A DNA stretch of 64,000 nt from UBA4421 sp002704225 (lineage in GTDB: Bacteria; Pseudomonadota; Gammaproteobacteria; Pseudomonadales; Azotimanducaceae), in assembly GCA_902556425.1 (NCBI GenBank), contig CACDWG010000009.1:28402-92401 (forward strand), read 5' to 3'. Position 1 is the stretch's first letter; every line of letters begins with the position of its first letter. The notes under the pieces were generated by a model. It was not told the origin of the DNA. It made no database searches and was given only the letters and a program-made list of their open reading frames with translations. Made by a program: the position numbers and the translations under genes. Shown piece after piece: positions 25,698 to 33,875 of this stretch.

Positions 25698-27140
25698 GTG
25701 GAGAACTGCGTGCGCCCAGAGCTATTCATTCGTTTAGTCGTAACCATATGGTTCTTGGCATCATCAACCGCTTCGTCAGGTGAGACACCGATAGGTCAAC
25801 AGCTTTCCGATTCAAAGGCTGCGAACGGTTTGTACATTTCCTGGCGTGAACACCTGATCGATGATGCTGAAATTGCTGGCTTTAATCTCACTGGGAGCGA
25901 TGGCCTGGTGATGGCCGACATCGACGGTGATGGCTATGAAGACATCATTTCCGTGCACGAAGCAGATGATGATTATGACTCGGCGTCGTCAAACGACGAT
26001 GGATTTGCCCCGGATGCGGGTGGTCATATCCGTCTGGCATTTGGTTCGGCGGATCCCACGGTGTGGCATAACATAACCTTGGCTGAGGCGCCTGCACCGG
26101 AGGATGCGGCGATCGCTGATATCAACGGGGACGGCTTTCCCGATGTGATGGTGGCAGTAGAGCTTGCCTACCTTTTGTTTCTACAGAACCCGGGTCCGGA
26201 TGCCCGTACCAAACCCTGGCCGCAGCTGATTTTACCGATGACCAAGGAACGTGGTTCCTTCATTCGGGTGTTCCTGGCAGATCTGAATGGTGACGACAGA
26301 CCTGAGGCCATCGCTGCAAACAAAGGTGCACAGCGCCCGGGCCTGCGGGACTTGATGCGCTCTGATCCCGTGTCGATCTACTCGGTAACCGGCGACCCAC
26401 TCGATGGAGCTAATTGGCAGGAGACAATTCTCGGTAAGTACAGCGTGCCGCAGAATGCGCAGCCAGTAGATCTGGACGATGACGGTGATCTTGATATCGT
26501 CATTGGCAGTCGCGGCGAGGAACGGATCGCCTGGTTCGAAAACTTGGGCGATCAGGTTTTCAAAGAACACGCGATCGGCACGATTGGCAGGCATGCCCAT
26601 GGATTCAACATGGACTATGCGGACATGAACGGTGACGGGCGGTTGGACATTGTCTCTTTGACCCGGCGGGGCGTCGCTTGGTTCCAGCAACCCAAGAACA
26701 TGGATGAGGGGTGGATTGGTCACCCGATTGGCGCCTTCCCTCCCGACATTTTGATTGGCATGACTCTGGTGGATGTCGATGGTGATGGGGATCACGATCT
26801 CTTCGCAGGTGGTTACAGCCGGGGCTCGCGACGTGAGGAGAGCGACACCCCCATTGATTCGCCTCTGGGTCGCCTCGCATGGTTTGAAAACCCCGGCTCT
26901 GACTATGCGCCGGGCAAAGACTGGACGAGGCACGAGGTATCACGGCGGAAGCGCGGCATGTTTGATCAATTCATTGCCAGAGATCTGGATGGTGATGGTG
27001 ATATGGATCTGCTCTCCACCCGGGGGAACAGTGCGCCTTATGATGGCGTTTTCTGGCTTGAACAGGTTAGAACCAGCAAGCCGATGCCGCGATTCAAAGC
27101 TGCGCGTGATAAGGAAAGTGAGGAAGTGGGCCTACCCTGA
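25698..27140 (+). CDS. Secreted FG-GAP/VCBS repeat protein
   Basis: 480 aa from a GTG start. Residues 10-28 form a signal peptide (FIRLVVTIWFLASSTASSG). The rest holds about seven beta-propeller blades, each with a calcium-binding loop of the type D-x-D-G-D-G: DIDGDGYED, DINGDGFPD, DLNGDDRPE, DLDDDGDLD, DMNGDGRLD, DVDGDGDHD and DLDGDGDMD. Such FG-GAP/VCBS proteins are exported and often mediate binding or sit beside extracellular enzymes. It begins 130 bp after the second tRNA-end copy, so it may belong to accessory DNA. Confidence 0.85.
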   Translation: MENCVRPELFIRLVVTIWFLASSTASSGETPIGQQLSDSKAANGLYISWREHLIDDAEIAGFNLTGSDGLVMADIDGDGYEDIISVHEADDDYDSASSNDDGFAPDAGGHIRLAFGSADPTVWHNITLAEAPAPEDAAIADINGDGFPDVMVAVELAYLLFLQNPGPDARTKPWPQLILPMTKERGSFIRVFLADLNGDDRPEAIAANKGAQRPGLRDLMRSDPVSIYSVTGDPLDGANWQETILGKYSVPQNAQPVDLDDDGDLDIVIGSRGEERIAWFENLGDQVFKEHAIGTIGRHAHGFNMDYADMNGDGRLDIVSLTRRGVAWFQQPKNMDEGWIGHPIGAFPPDILIGMTLVDVDGDGDHDLFAGGYSRGSRREESDTPIDSPLGRLAWFENPGSDYAPGKDWTRHEVSRRKRGMFDQFIARDLDGDGDMDLLSTRGNSAPYDGVFWLEQVRTSKPMPRFKAARDKESEEVGLP

Positions 27141-27166
27141 AGTTAAGGCTTGGACAGGTATCAAAC

Positions 27167-27535
27167 ATGAAACACATCATCACAGGTTTGCTTTTCACGC
27201 TGATGAGTACTGTTGGTTGGGGTGAGGCCTACAAATGTCATTACCAAGGTAGCCCAGAGACAACTCTAGTTCTTGCGCGCGAGCATCAAGTATTCCTAAA
27301 GCGCTTTGAGCTAAACGGCATTTTGTCCTATCAGGTTCATAAAATCGCTTTTGAAAGCGATGATGAACTTCGTTTGGTTCAAACTCCGGCCTATCAGGGT
27401 AGGCAAGTTTACCTGAACAAAGAAACTGGAGCATGGATGGAGCTTCACGTAACTAAAACCGACAAGGATGGCCATATTGTGGAGGATTGGCTGGTTAAAG
27501 AATGGCATGGTTATTGTTCTGTATCACAAGGGTGA
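27167..27535 (+). CDS. Hypothetical exported protein
   Basis: 122 aa. MKHIITGLLFTLMSTVGWG is a signal peptide with a cleavage site near residue 19-20. The mature protein of about 100 residues has two cysteines (in YKCHYQ and GYCSVS), one at each end, that may form a disulfide. I recognise no family. It follows the VCBS gene by 26 nt and may be cotranscribed. Base use is visibly more AT-rich than in the core genes. Confidence 0.6.
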   Translation: MKHIITGLLFTLMSTVGWGEAYKCHYQGSPETTLVLAREHQVFLKRFELNGILSYQVHKIAFESDDELRLVQTPAYQGRQVYLNKETGAWMELHVTKTDKDGHIVEDWLVKEWHGYCSVSQG

Positions 27536-27717
27536 CAGCAGGTAGCGGGGGCGTTGGGATTTGCCGCCATGCCAACGTCAAGAGCCGAAGCAAAACCTCC
27601 AAGACCGTCACTCAAAGGATTCACATAAAGAAAATAGATCATCAAAGGGATACTTATGACACTGATGAGTACTGTTATCTCACCCGGCAATTCGAAGGCT
27701 GCTCCTCCATGACTAAG

Positions 27718-27915
27718 CTAATCTTGGCCCATTGACCAAGTTTTGCTTGTATGCCGTGCCCTTTCAAACTCACTCATATCCTCTAGCTCTGCATAGGACG
27801 GCTTAGCATCGATCACAATGGATAAAGAGGTGATTTGAAGACCTTGCGATTGCCGTTCATTCATAACTTGATCCACGCCTTTCCGCCATTTTGGATTTAC
27901 TGCTTTGGTATTCAC
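27718..27915 (-). CDS. Small hypothetical protein
   Basis: 65 aa from a GTG, with GAGGTG (27924-27929) 8 nt upstream, a good ribosome binding site. The product is polar, contains no membrane segment and starts MNTKAVNPKWRKGVDQVMNE. No family is recognised. It stands alone in a gene-poor region, and the main support is the ribosome binding site and uninterrupted frame. Confidence 0.35.
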   Translation of the reverse strand: MNTKAVNPKWRKGVDQVMNERQSQGLQITSLSIVIDAKPSYAELEDMSEFERARHTSKTWSMGQD

Positions 27916-28135
27916 TACTTTTGCACCTCAAACTTTTCAATGTCTGACGCTCCCCTTGAGAAACGTCTATTTGTCGTGGCTTAACAGATGTGAGTCCGTC
28001 CGCTGAGGATCACTAATCTCAAACCATCGTTAGCAAGAAAAGACGAGCGATAAGTGTGCCAATTAGAAACAGATTCAAGGATTGTCCAAGCTTTGCAGAA
28101 ATAGTTGGGCAATCGCGCCCCATCGAAGTTGAGTA

Positions 28136-28188
28136 CGCAGGGATCTCTAAACTTACGGGGAGGCGGTGTAGGTAGAGATCCCTGCGTT
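28136..28188. repeat. Perfect 15-bp inverted repeat with G-rich loop
   Basis: ACGCAGGGATCTCTA (28136-28150) and TAGAGATCCCTGCGT (28174-28188) are perfectly complementary, separated by 23 nt that contain GGGGAGGCGG. There is no T-run after the stem, so it is not an ordinary terminator. It could be a structured RNA, a transposon-end remnant or an operator. Confidence 0.8.
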
Positions 28189-28889
28189 AAATGTGAAGAC
28201 TTCTCCGTTCCCCTACAACCTCACTCCTGTCTATGCGGGATTCATGCCAAAATTGACAGCAGACGAGGCAGGCAAGTGAAATAAGCATTTCAAGAAGATT
28301 TCTTTAGCCCGAGATACGCTAAAGCCGTAGTGTTACGCACCAATATGGCGCACCAAAAGAGCTTGGGGCTGCTATTTGACCTATTTGGGTGCAAAAAGCG
28401 TTATGTGAAGGCTGCAAAGGAAGAAACTTCCTCACTCCAAGTTTCTTTCGCGACTAGAGAATGACTCGCTGGTTTGAAATTTAGTGGTTCTCAAGCCTCC
28501 CACGGCACCCGACGCTCCCTAAAAACGCCATCACTCACCTCACGTTTGTACCTCACACTCTTTGGCAATCTTCAGCTTTCTCAGGTCAACTCCTGCTTGA
28601 ATTAACTGAACAACTAACTGAATAACAAGGAAGGTATCAGTGATGAAGCAGGTGGAGGGATTGAAGTCTATTGCTTGCTGGCGTCGCCCTTCGGGCTATA
28701 TATACAACAGTATTTCTTATGAATGACACACTTGTAAATCATATCAAGCTCCTGCCGCTACCGGAGGACACAGAGAAGACTAATCGTTCGTGGTTAGCTT
28801 CTGGTGGCCATAGAGCTATTTCTTCATTAATGGAAACAACCTAGATCTAGCCCAGAGAAATAACGAGCAGTGAGCAGAAACTGCTAAGG

Positions 28890-28929
28890 TCAACGCATGG
28901 ACTGATGCTGTTGGTTGTGGCGTAAAGCC
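28890..28929 (+). repeat. Degenerate ~40-bp repeat, copy 1 (copy 2 at 29472-29511)
   Basis: The core CTGATGCTG-T-TGGTTGTG at 28902-28919 recurs with one change at 29484-29501, and similarity extends on both sides (23 of 28 bases match in 28902-28929 against 29484-29511). Both copies read in the same phase as related peptides (VNAWTDAVGCGVKP and LDACPDADGCDVKA), so they may be relics of duplicated coding DNA. Confidence 0.45.
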
Positions 28930-28968
28930 AAGAGTGAAAGTTGATATGGCGCGGACTAAATAACTCGC

Positions 28969-29412
28969 TCAATTCAAACCAAATAGTTTCCCCAGCATCC
29001 AAGCGGCACCAGCAAGAGCGACAAACAACGCAGTCAAGACAGTAATCAATGTTATCACTGAGGCAAATAGCCACTAGATAGAGACAAACATGAGGGCGCA
29101 AACTCTTTCTAACGACCATACCTCTTGCTCATATACTTGCTTGATCCGCTCTTTCTCTTTCCATCTGAAAAGCGGATACCAAGGCAAAAGTAGAGGCACC
29201 ATCAAAATTTCCACAACCCGCTCTAAGGATGGCAATCTCGCCCAAATGATTTGAAATGTATCTTTGATCAGGCCGCCTTCCGCCTTGGCGGACAAAGATA
29301 GGGGATAGCGTTCAAGTAACGGTTTTCTGTAACCACACTTTGGGCAGGAAATAGCTGTAACGCTTAGGGCGCTATCGCACGCGGGACAGGGATATAGCTT
29401 ATCTCTTTGCAT
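28969..29412 (-). pseudogene. Zinc-ribbon membrane protein interrupted by an in-frame TAG
   Basis: The frame begins at ATG 29412 with a zinc ribbon (CPACDSALS then CPKCGYRKP, residues 9-27), followed by a hydrophobic segment VVEILMVPLLLPWYPLF. It meets TAG at 29074-29076 after 112 residues. Reading on in the same frame gives 34 more residues that are a textbook membrane helix (WLFASVITLITVLTALFVAL and onward), ending TGA at 28969-28971. The intact gene would encode 147 positions. Either the amber codon is a recent nonsense mutation or sequencing error, or the 112-aa form is real. I treat it as a probable pseudogene. Confidence 0.5.
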
Positions 29413-29554
29413 GTAAGGATCTCATCAGATAACTGCCAAGCACGCAACGCGGAAGGCAGAGAATGCCATGCTCGACGCTTGTCCTGATGCTGATGGTTGT
29501 GATGTGAAGGCTTGCAGAACAAGCCTCCATCGCTGTTTTATGAAATCTTCGTGG

Positions 29555-30298
29555 TTAGTCCAGAAATTCCTTCAGATCCATATTGTCGTCGTAGATAACC
29601 GCGTTTTGAACTAATTCAGTTCCCTGCCAAGTCGTAGAGCTTCTCACAGTGCCAAGAAACTCTGCCCAAGCTGGTTGGGTGTTCATGTAATTCATCCACT
29701 GCTCCATTTCCGCAACGGATTCATAGCCGTTGACTAGCATGTGCGTGGAGAAACCATTGTTAGCTCCGTTTCTATTTCCTATACCCATGGAATGAATAGC
29801 TGTTTGTCCAGGAAAGTTTTTCCCTGTGCTAGCCATTAATTTTTCCATAGCGGCTAACATGGTCATTGGGTCTGTGGAATAGAATCGTGTTACTTGCCAT
29901 ACACGGTCATCGTTAGAAATGTTTCCCCACGTTTTTACTAGACTGCCCATGTACTCCGACACTGGTGTTGAGTTTGCCTCCAAAGACGCCCAAAACTCCA
30001 TTATGTCGGGATTACCGACTAGACCATCCTCCCACGCTGCAATATCTGCCAGGCTGTCCATCAGCAGAACAAAAGAATGCGTTGCGGGACTCATACCGTT
30101 CGCGAGATACGAGTTCAAATGCAGGCTACCTTGGTAGCTTTTTCCTATGTCTGTCGCCATGAATTTGTTAGTCGCTTCAACAATAGCGGCCTGTTTGGTC
30201 AGCGGCACTGCAATGTCGTAAGTCTTGAAAGATGGCGCAGCCTGCACTTGGGTGCACAACGCGACTGCGATGATCGTAGCTAGTGTTTTGATTTTCAT
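29555..30298 (-). CDS. Hypothetical exported protein with internal duplication
   Basis: 247 aa. I start it at ATG 30298, which gives the signal peptide MKIKTLATIIAVALCTQVQA and has AAGAAGGA upstream; the longer frame to 30364 lacks support. Two halves look alike: a strand (THSFVLLMDSLADIAAWED / STHMLVNGYESVAEMEQWM) followed by a helix ending in W-x-x-F-L or FWASL. This suggests a tandem dimeric alpha/beta-barrel (NIPSNAP/ABM-like) fold. No function is known to me. It is isolated in the accessory stretch. Confidence 0.65.
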   Translation of the reverse strand: MKIKTLATIIAVALCTQVQAAPSFKTYDIAVPLTKQAAIVEATNKFMATDIGKSYQGSLHLNSYLANGMSPATHSFVLLMDSLADIAAWEDGLVGNPDIMEFWASLEANSTPVSEYMGSLVKTWGNISNDDRVWQVTRFYSTDPMTMLAAMEKLMASTGKNFPGQTAIHSMGIGNRNGANNGFSTHMLVNGYESVAEMEQWMNYMNTQPAWAEFLGTVRSSTTWQGTELVQNAVIYDDNMDLKEFLD

Positions 30299-30774
30299 CA
30301 GTAGGATCCTTCTTATTATTGGGCTAATCAGTAGAGCATGATTCTTATATGAATTGAACTTCAAGGAGGCTTGAGAGATAGGAGCAAAGAGGCAGGTAAA
30401 ACAGCATTTTTATGCCTTTTTATTTTTTTAAAAATGCACTTTGATGTGTCTGGTGGGTAGCTACAGGGTTATTGGAGGAGCTTTAGGTGCCCCCGTGCTT
30501 CTTTAGGAAGGCCACCTTGCATAGAGCAATCTTGTCAACCTTGGGTTATCTCATGGTCTAAAAGCTAGCTATAGAGTAGGTTGTATAAGGTGAAATTAGG
30601 GTAATCTTTCCCTAAACGGGCAGGAGTAAAAACTTTCACCCGAGCGGGTAACTGATTCGTTTCATTGTAGTGGCCCTTCCTCGCACGGCCTCCGGATTTG
30701 GCGCGGTTGACGGTACCGGTCGATAAATTCACACTCTAGAACATCATCGTTGAACACTGTCGAGTGAGCGGAAT
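30299..30774. other. Intergenic region between divergent genes
   Basis: 476 bp with no credible ORF. GCATTTTT (30404-30411) and AAAAATGC (30430-30437) form an AT-rich hairpin. Two operator-like palindromes occur at 30596-30615 and 30638-30649. This region should hold the promoters of both the exported protein (-) and the SnoaL-like gene (+). Confidence 0.5.
30596..30615. promoter_or_regulatory. Operator-like palindrome
   Basis: TTAGGG (30596-30601) and CCCTAA (30610-30615) form an inverted repeat with an 8-bp spacer. A second palindrome, ACCCG-AG-CGGGT, follows at 30638-30649. Both sit upstream of the SnoaL-like gene at 30775. The regulator is unknown. Confidence 0.3.
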
Positions 30775-31215
30775 ATGGCCATGTCACCTTATACTCTGAC
30801 AACTGCTGATCGGGTGGAGATTCACGAACTTCCGGGGCGATATGGAGATGCGATCGATGATCGAGATTGGGCGAGACTCGATACCGTATTTACTCAGGAT
30901 GCTGTGTTTGATCTAACCGGTGTTGGCTCCCGGGTCTGCAATGGTCTCGACGACATAAAGGCCTTTATGGAATCGGAGGCCGCTCATCCCCGAACTCACA
31001 TGATGACCAACATTTATGCCGAATCGGATGAACACGGCATTGAGCTTCGTTTTCGCATCGTGGCATTGATTGGCAAGGGCTTAACCTCAACTGGCAGCTA
31101 CTACGACAAACTTGTTAAAACCGATAACGGCTGGCGCACCTATCACCGATATGTTTCGAGCCGACGTCGTGACAAGCGCGATGCAGAAGTTGATCTGAAG
31201 GGTATTTCGCTTTAA
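30775..31215 (+). CDS. SnoaL-like / NTF2-fold protein
   Basis: 146 aa. It follows the SnoaL_4 plan: an N-terminal helix (TTADRVEIHELPGRYGDAIDD), RDWARLDTVFTQDAVFDLTG, and a beta-sheet core ending WRTYHRYVSSRRRD. Family members form cone-shaped cavities and act as hydratases, isomerases or dehydratases, or have no known activity. The Asp-rich DDRDWARLDTVF and HRYV residues are placed as in ring hydroxylating-linked members. A second ATG at 30781 is possible. Confidence 0.78.
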   Translation: MAMSPYTLTTADRVEIHELPGRYGDAIDDRDWARLDTVFTQDAVFDLTGVGSRVCNGLDDIKAFMESEAAHPRTHMMTNIYAESDEHGIELRFRIVALIGKGLTSTGSYYDKLVKTDNGWRTYHRYVSSRRRDKRDAEVDLKGISL

Positions 31216-31297
31216 GACCAAGGATGGCAGCCGTAAGCGCAGTTTACAGTCTCTACCGGAATCTTTATCAGGTCCACTCAGAGGACAGAATAAGTCG

Positions 31298-32674
31298 TCA
31301 GGCGTCTCGTTCGCCTCTATTCCCCAGTTCCCGGCGCGCTAATCCACGCACAATTCGTGAGTGCAACTGCATGTCTAGTGGGTAGAACAGAATAACGAGC
31401 GCTGACAGTGCGCTCGCTGCGGCGGGAATCAAGAATGCAGACGCGCGAATGCCCTGTAAGGTCTCTGCGGATTGATCGATACCTGCCGTATAGCCTATTG
31501 CGCTTAGCAGCAGACCGATCATGCCGACACCGAGGCCAGAGCCCGCCTTGCTGATCAACTGGCTCAGCCCAAACACAATGCCATCGTCACGCACTCTGCT
31601 GCGCCACTGACCATATTCCACAGTATCCGGCAGCATGGACCAGAACATGACAGCCACCGCGCCGCCCATGATTCCATTGCAAAAGGCGAGCGCCGTTAAG
31701 GTAACCACTGCTTTCACGTCGAAGAAAAATAGCGCTAGATTTAGCAGCGCAGCGCCACTTGCTCCAATGACCCAAACCCACCTCTTAGAAAGCCGTCTTG
31801 CTATCAGAGTCCAGAGTGGAATGCCGATTCCTGCGCCTAAAATCCCAATTGACATCACCTCAGACACACTGTCGGGATGTCCGGCATAGTAGTTTATGTA
31901 GTAGACGATTGATTTGCCGCCGATGGCGGAGCCGATAACGCCGATAAAAGAAGCACCGCATAAAATCCAGAATGCGCGGTTGTGGCGCAGGAAAGAAAGC
32001 GTTTGCCGACTTGTGACAGTTTGGCGGCTTGCAAGTCTGACTTCTTCCGATGTGGTAAGGAAAATCACCACCATCATCACCGAAGACAGCAGGGCATAGA
32101 CGCCAGCGACCTGCACAAAGCCCTCGCGCATGTCGCCGTTGCCAAAGTAACTTGCCAGTTTGAGCATGGTCGCTGCGGTAACAACGCCGCCGACCATAGC
32201 CGCGATCATTCTGACACCGGCCATGGTGCCGCGTTCCTGACTGTTGTGCGTCAACGCCGCCGCTAAAGAAGAGTACGGTACCGAAGCTACGGTATAGGCT
32301 GTTCGGAAGATCGTATGCGTCACCAGACACGCGATGATCACGTGATCTGGGAACCAGATCGGAGCGGCAAACATACCAACAAAACTGAGCCCCATCAGCG
32401 GAGCCCCAAACAAGATATAGGGTCGGAATTTGCCGAAACGGGAACGTGTTCGAGTGACGATCCACCCCATCAACGGGTCAGACACTCCATCCCAGATGAC
32501 GGGCAGCATAATGATCAGCCCTGCCACGGCCGGGTCGATGTTCAGAACATCGGTGTAGTAGTAGAGCAGGTATAAGTTCAGACCAGCGAAATACAGATTG
32601 AAGCCAAAATCACCTGAGCCGTAACCCAAAGTGGTCACCCAACTCACATTTTTGACACCGTTTCCTGATGCCAT
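31298..32674 (-). CDS. MFS transporter, glycoside-pentoside-hexuronide (GPH) type
   Basis: 458 aa from ATG 32674; the frame extends to an in-frame ATG at 32755, but the extra 27 residues are polar and unlike the family. About 12 membrane helices. The GPH signature is visible: DPLMGWIVTRTRSRFGKFRPYILFGAPLMG after the second helix, with the Asp and Arg residues of the cation:sugar symporters. It probably imports a sugar or glycoside with H+ or Na+. Convergent with the SnoaL-like gene. Confidence 0.87.
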   Translation of the reverse strand: MASGNGVKNVSWVTTLGYGSGDFGFNLYFAGLNLYLLYYYTDVLNIDPAVAGLIIMLPVIWDGVSDPLMGWIVTRTRSRFGKFRPYILFGAPLMGLSFVGMFAAPIWFPDHVIIACLVTHTIFRTAYTVASVPYSSLAAALTHNSQERGTMAGVRMIAAMVGGVVTAATMLKLASYFGNGDMREGFVQVAGVYALLSSVMMVVIFLTTSEEVRLASRQTVTSRQTLSFLRHNRAFWILCGASFIGVIGSAIGGKSIVYYINYYAGHPDSVSEVMSIGILGAGIGIPLWTLIARRLSKRWVWVIGASGAALLNLALFFFDVKAVVTLTALAFCNGIMGGAVAVMFWSMLPDTVEYGQWRSRVRDDGIVFGLSQLISKAGSGLGVGMIGLLLSAIGYTAGIDQSAETLQGIRASAFLIPAAASALSALVILFYPLDMQLHSRIVRGLARRELGNRGERDA

Positions 32675-32921
32675 GTCTTTCAAGTTATGGTCCAAGGTTC
32701 TGGCTTCTCTCACGTTATCTTGGCAGCGGGGGTCCTGAGCATAAGGCGATTGCATCTAAATTTCTTGGGAATCGTTGCGTCGGGTGAATCTGGGGCAAGG
32801 CAGTGGCAACGCCGCGATTCAAATCGTTTTGCCCTAAGTAGTACACTTTGGAAGCATGCCGCCGGAGCAGCACCTAACCAGCACCTAATTGAACGAATTG
32901 GAACGTGAGAAAAATCAAACT

Positions 32922-33737
32922 ATGAACAATGAAAACACATCGGACAGCCCGCATTTCATATCGTTAAACGAAGCCGCGGAGATGACCAAGGGGACTCGAA
33001 TAACCTTTATTCCCGGCGTACAAGCACTGTATGCGGAGGCACTGAAAAATATCTGTTTTGTCAAAAACATACCGGTCATCAGGGCGTTGCACCCGGTGAT
33101 GGGTATCGACAAAGACACAGGAGAGGATCGGCAGGCGCGGTTGTACGAACTGACCAGCCAGACGGGTTTGCCTACGATGTTTCATGATGAAGAGCGTCCG
33201 CGCAACGTCTGGACGGAGCAACTTGCCCTTGCAGAAAGAATCGGCGGCTCGGGCAGCCCGTCGCTGATTCCCGCCAGTTTTGAACAGCGAGTCGAAATGC
33301 TCGGTCTTTGTGCCGTCGTCTTGGGTGAAGACGGTTTGGTATGGAACATGAGGATTTTGAACGACGGCCCGTTGAGTCGAAAGTACGGATTCAGTGATGA
33401 TGCGAGTGCAGCAGCACCCGCAAAAATTGCCGAGGTAATCACCTTGATCGACACTTGCCTGCAGCGACAGGCCGAGCAAGGGTCGCCCTATCTCGTCGGC
33501 GACGCGCTGACAGCAGCAGATATCTATTGGGCGACAATGAGTATGTGCGTGACAGCTACCCCGCCGGATATTATGCCGGTGACCCAGCAAAACAAGGGAA
33601 TGCTGAAATTCTTTGCCGCCAATTCGCAACTGCCGATGATCGCCAATGTACTTTCAAAGCGCATAGAAGATCATCAACGGTACATATTAACGACCTATTG
33701 TGAGACGCCAGCAGTTCTGGGTGGCGATCCTTTGTAG
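32922..33737 (+). CDS. Glutathione S-transferase-like protein
   Basis: 271 aa from ATG 32922; an in-frame TTG at 32889 is less likely. The N-terminal third resembles a thioredoxin-like GST domain (EALKNICFVKNIPVIRAL, then TGLPTMFHDEERPRNVW). The C-terminal third has YLVGDALTAADIYWATMSM, the GST helical-domain box. The usual catalytic Ser/Tyr motif is not obvious. The middle RILNDGPLSRKYGFS region is similar to a group of uncharacterised GST-like proteins in marine bacteria. Function unknown. Confidence 0.7.
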   Translation: MNNENTSDSPHFISLNEAAEMTKGTRITFIPGVQALYAEALKNICFVKNIPVIRALHPVMGIDKDTGEDRQARLYELTSQTGLPTMFHDEERPRNVWTEQLALAERIGGSGSPSLIPASFEQRVEMLGLCAVVLGEDGLVWNMRILNDGPLSRKYGFSDDASAAAPAKIAEVITLIDTCLQRQAEQGSPYLVGDALTAADIYWATMSMCVTATPPDIMPVTQQNKGMLKFFAANSQLPMIANVLSKRIEDHQRYILTTYCETPAVLGGDPL

Positions 33738-33875
33738 CGGTGATACACGGCGAACATGACACGGGGAGCACTGGCCGTCGATCCTATTCGCCTGTTCGGC
33801 GCTGCAGTCCGGCTCATTTTGTGCTGTGTAATCGCTGGGCCTGAAATGCTGCAACCTTTGTTGGGAGATAGCTAA

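Larger units (their letters stand above)
27916..28968. other. Gene-poor stretch, no convincing ORF
   Basis: About 1 kb without a credible coding frame on either strand. It is more AT-rich by eye than the flanking DNA. It contains one strong perfect hairpin (28136-28188) and one copy of a degenerate repeat (about 28890-28929). I see no transposase, integrase or tRNA remnant. Confidence 0.6.

Noticed and set aside
28136..28190. Integron attC site
   Set aside because: GTTAAAT follows the right arm and resembles a core site, but the left end has no RYYYAAC partner and no integrase is present.
29074..29076. TAG as pyrrolysine
   Set aside because: The context is a plain membrane helix, not a methylamine methyltransferase, and no pyl genes are seen.
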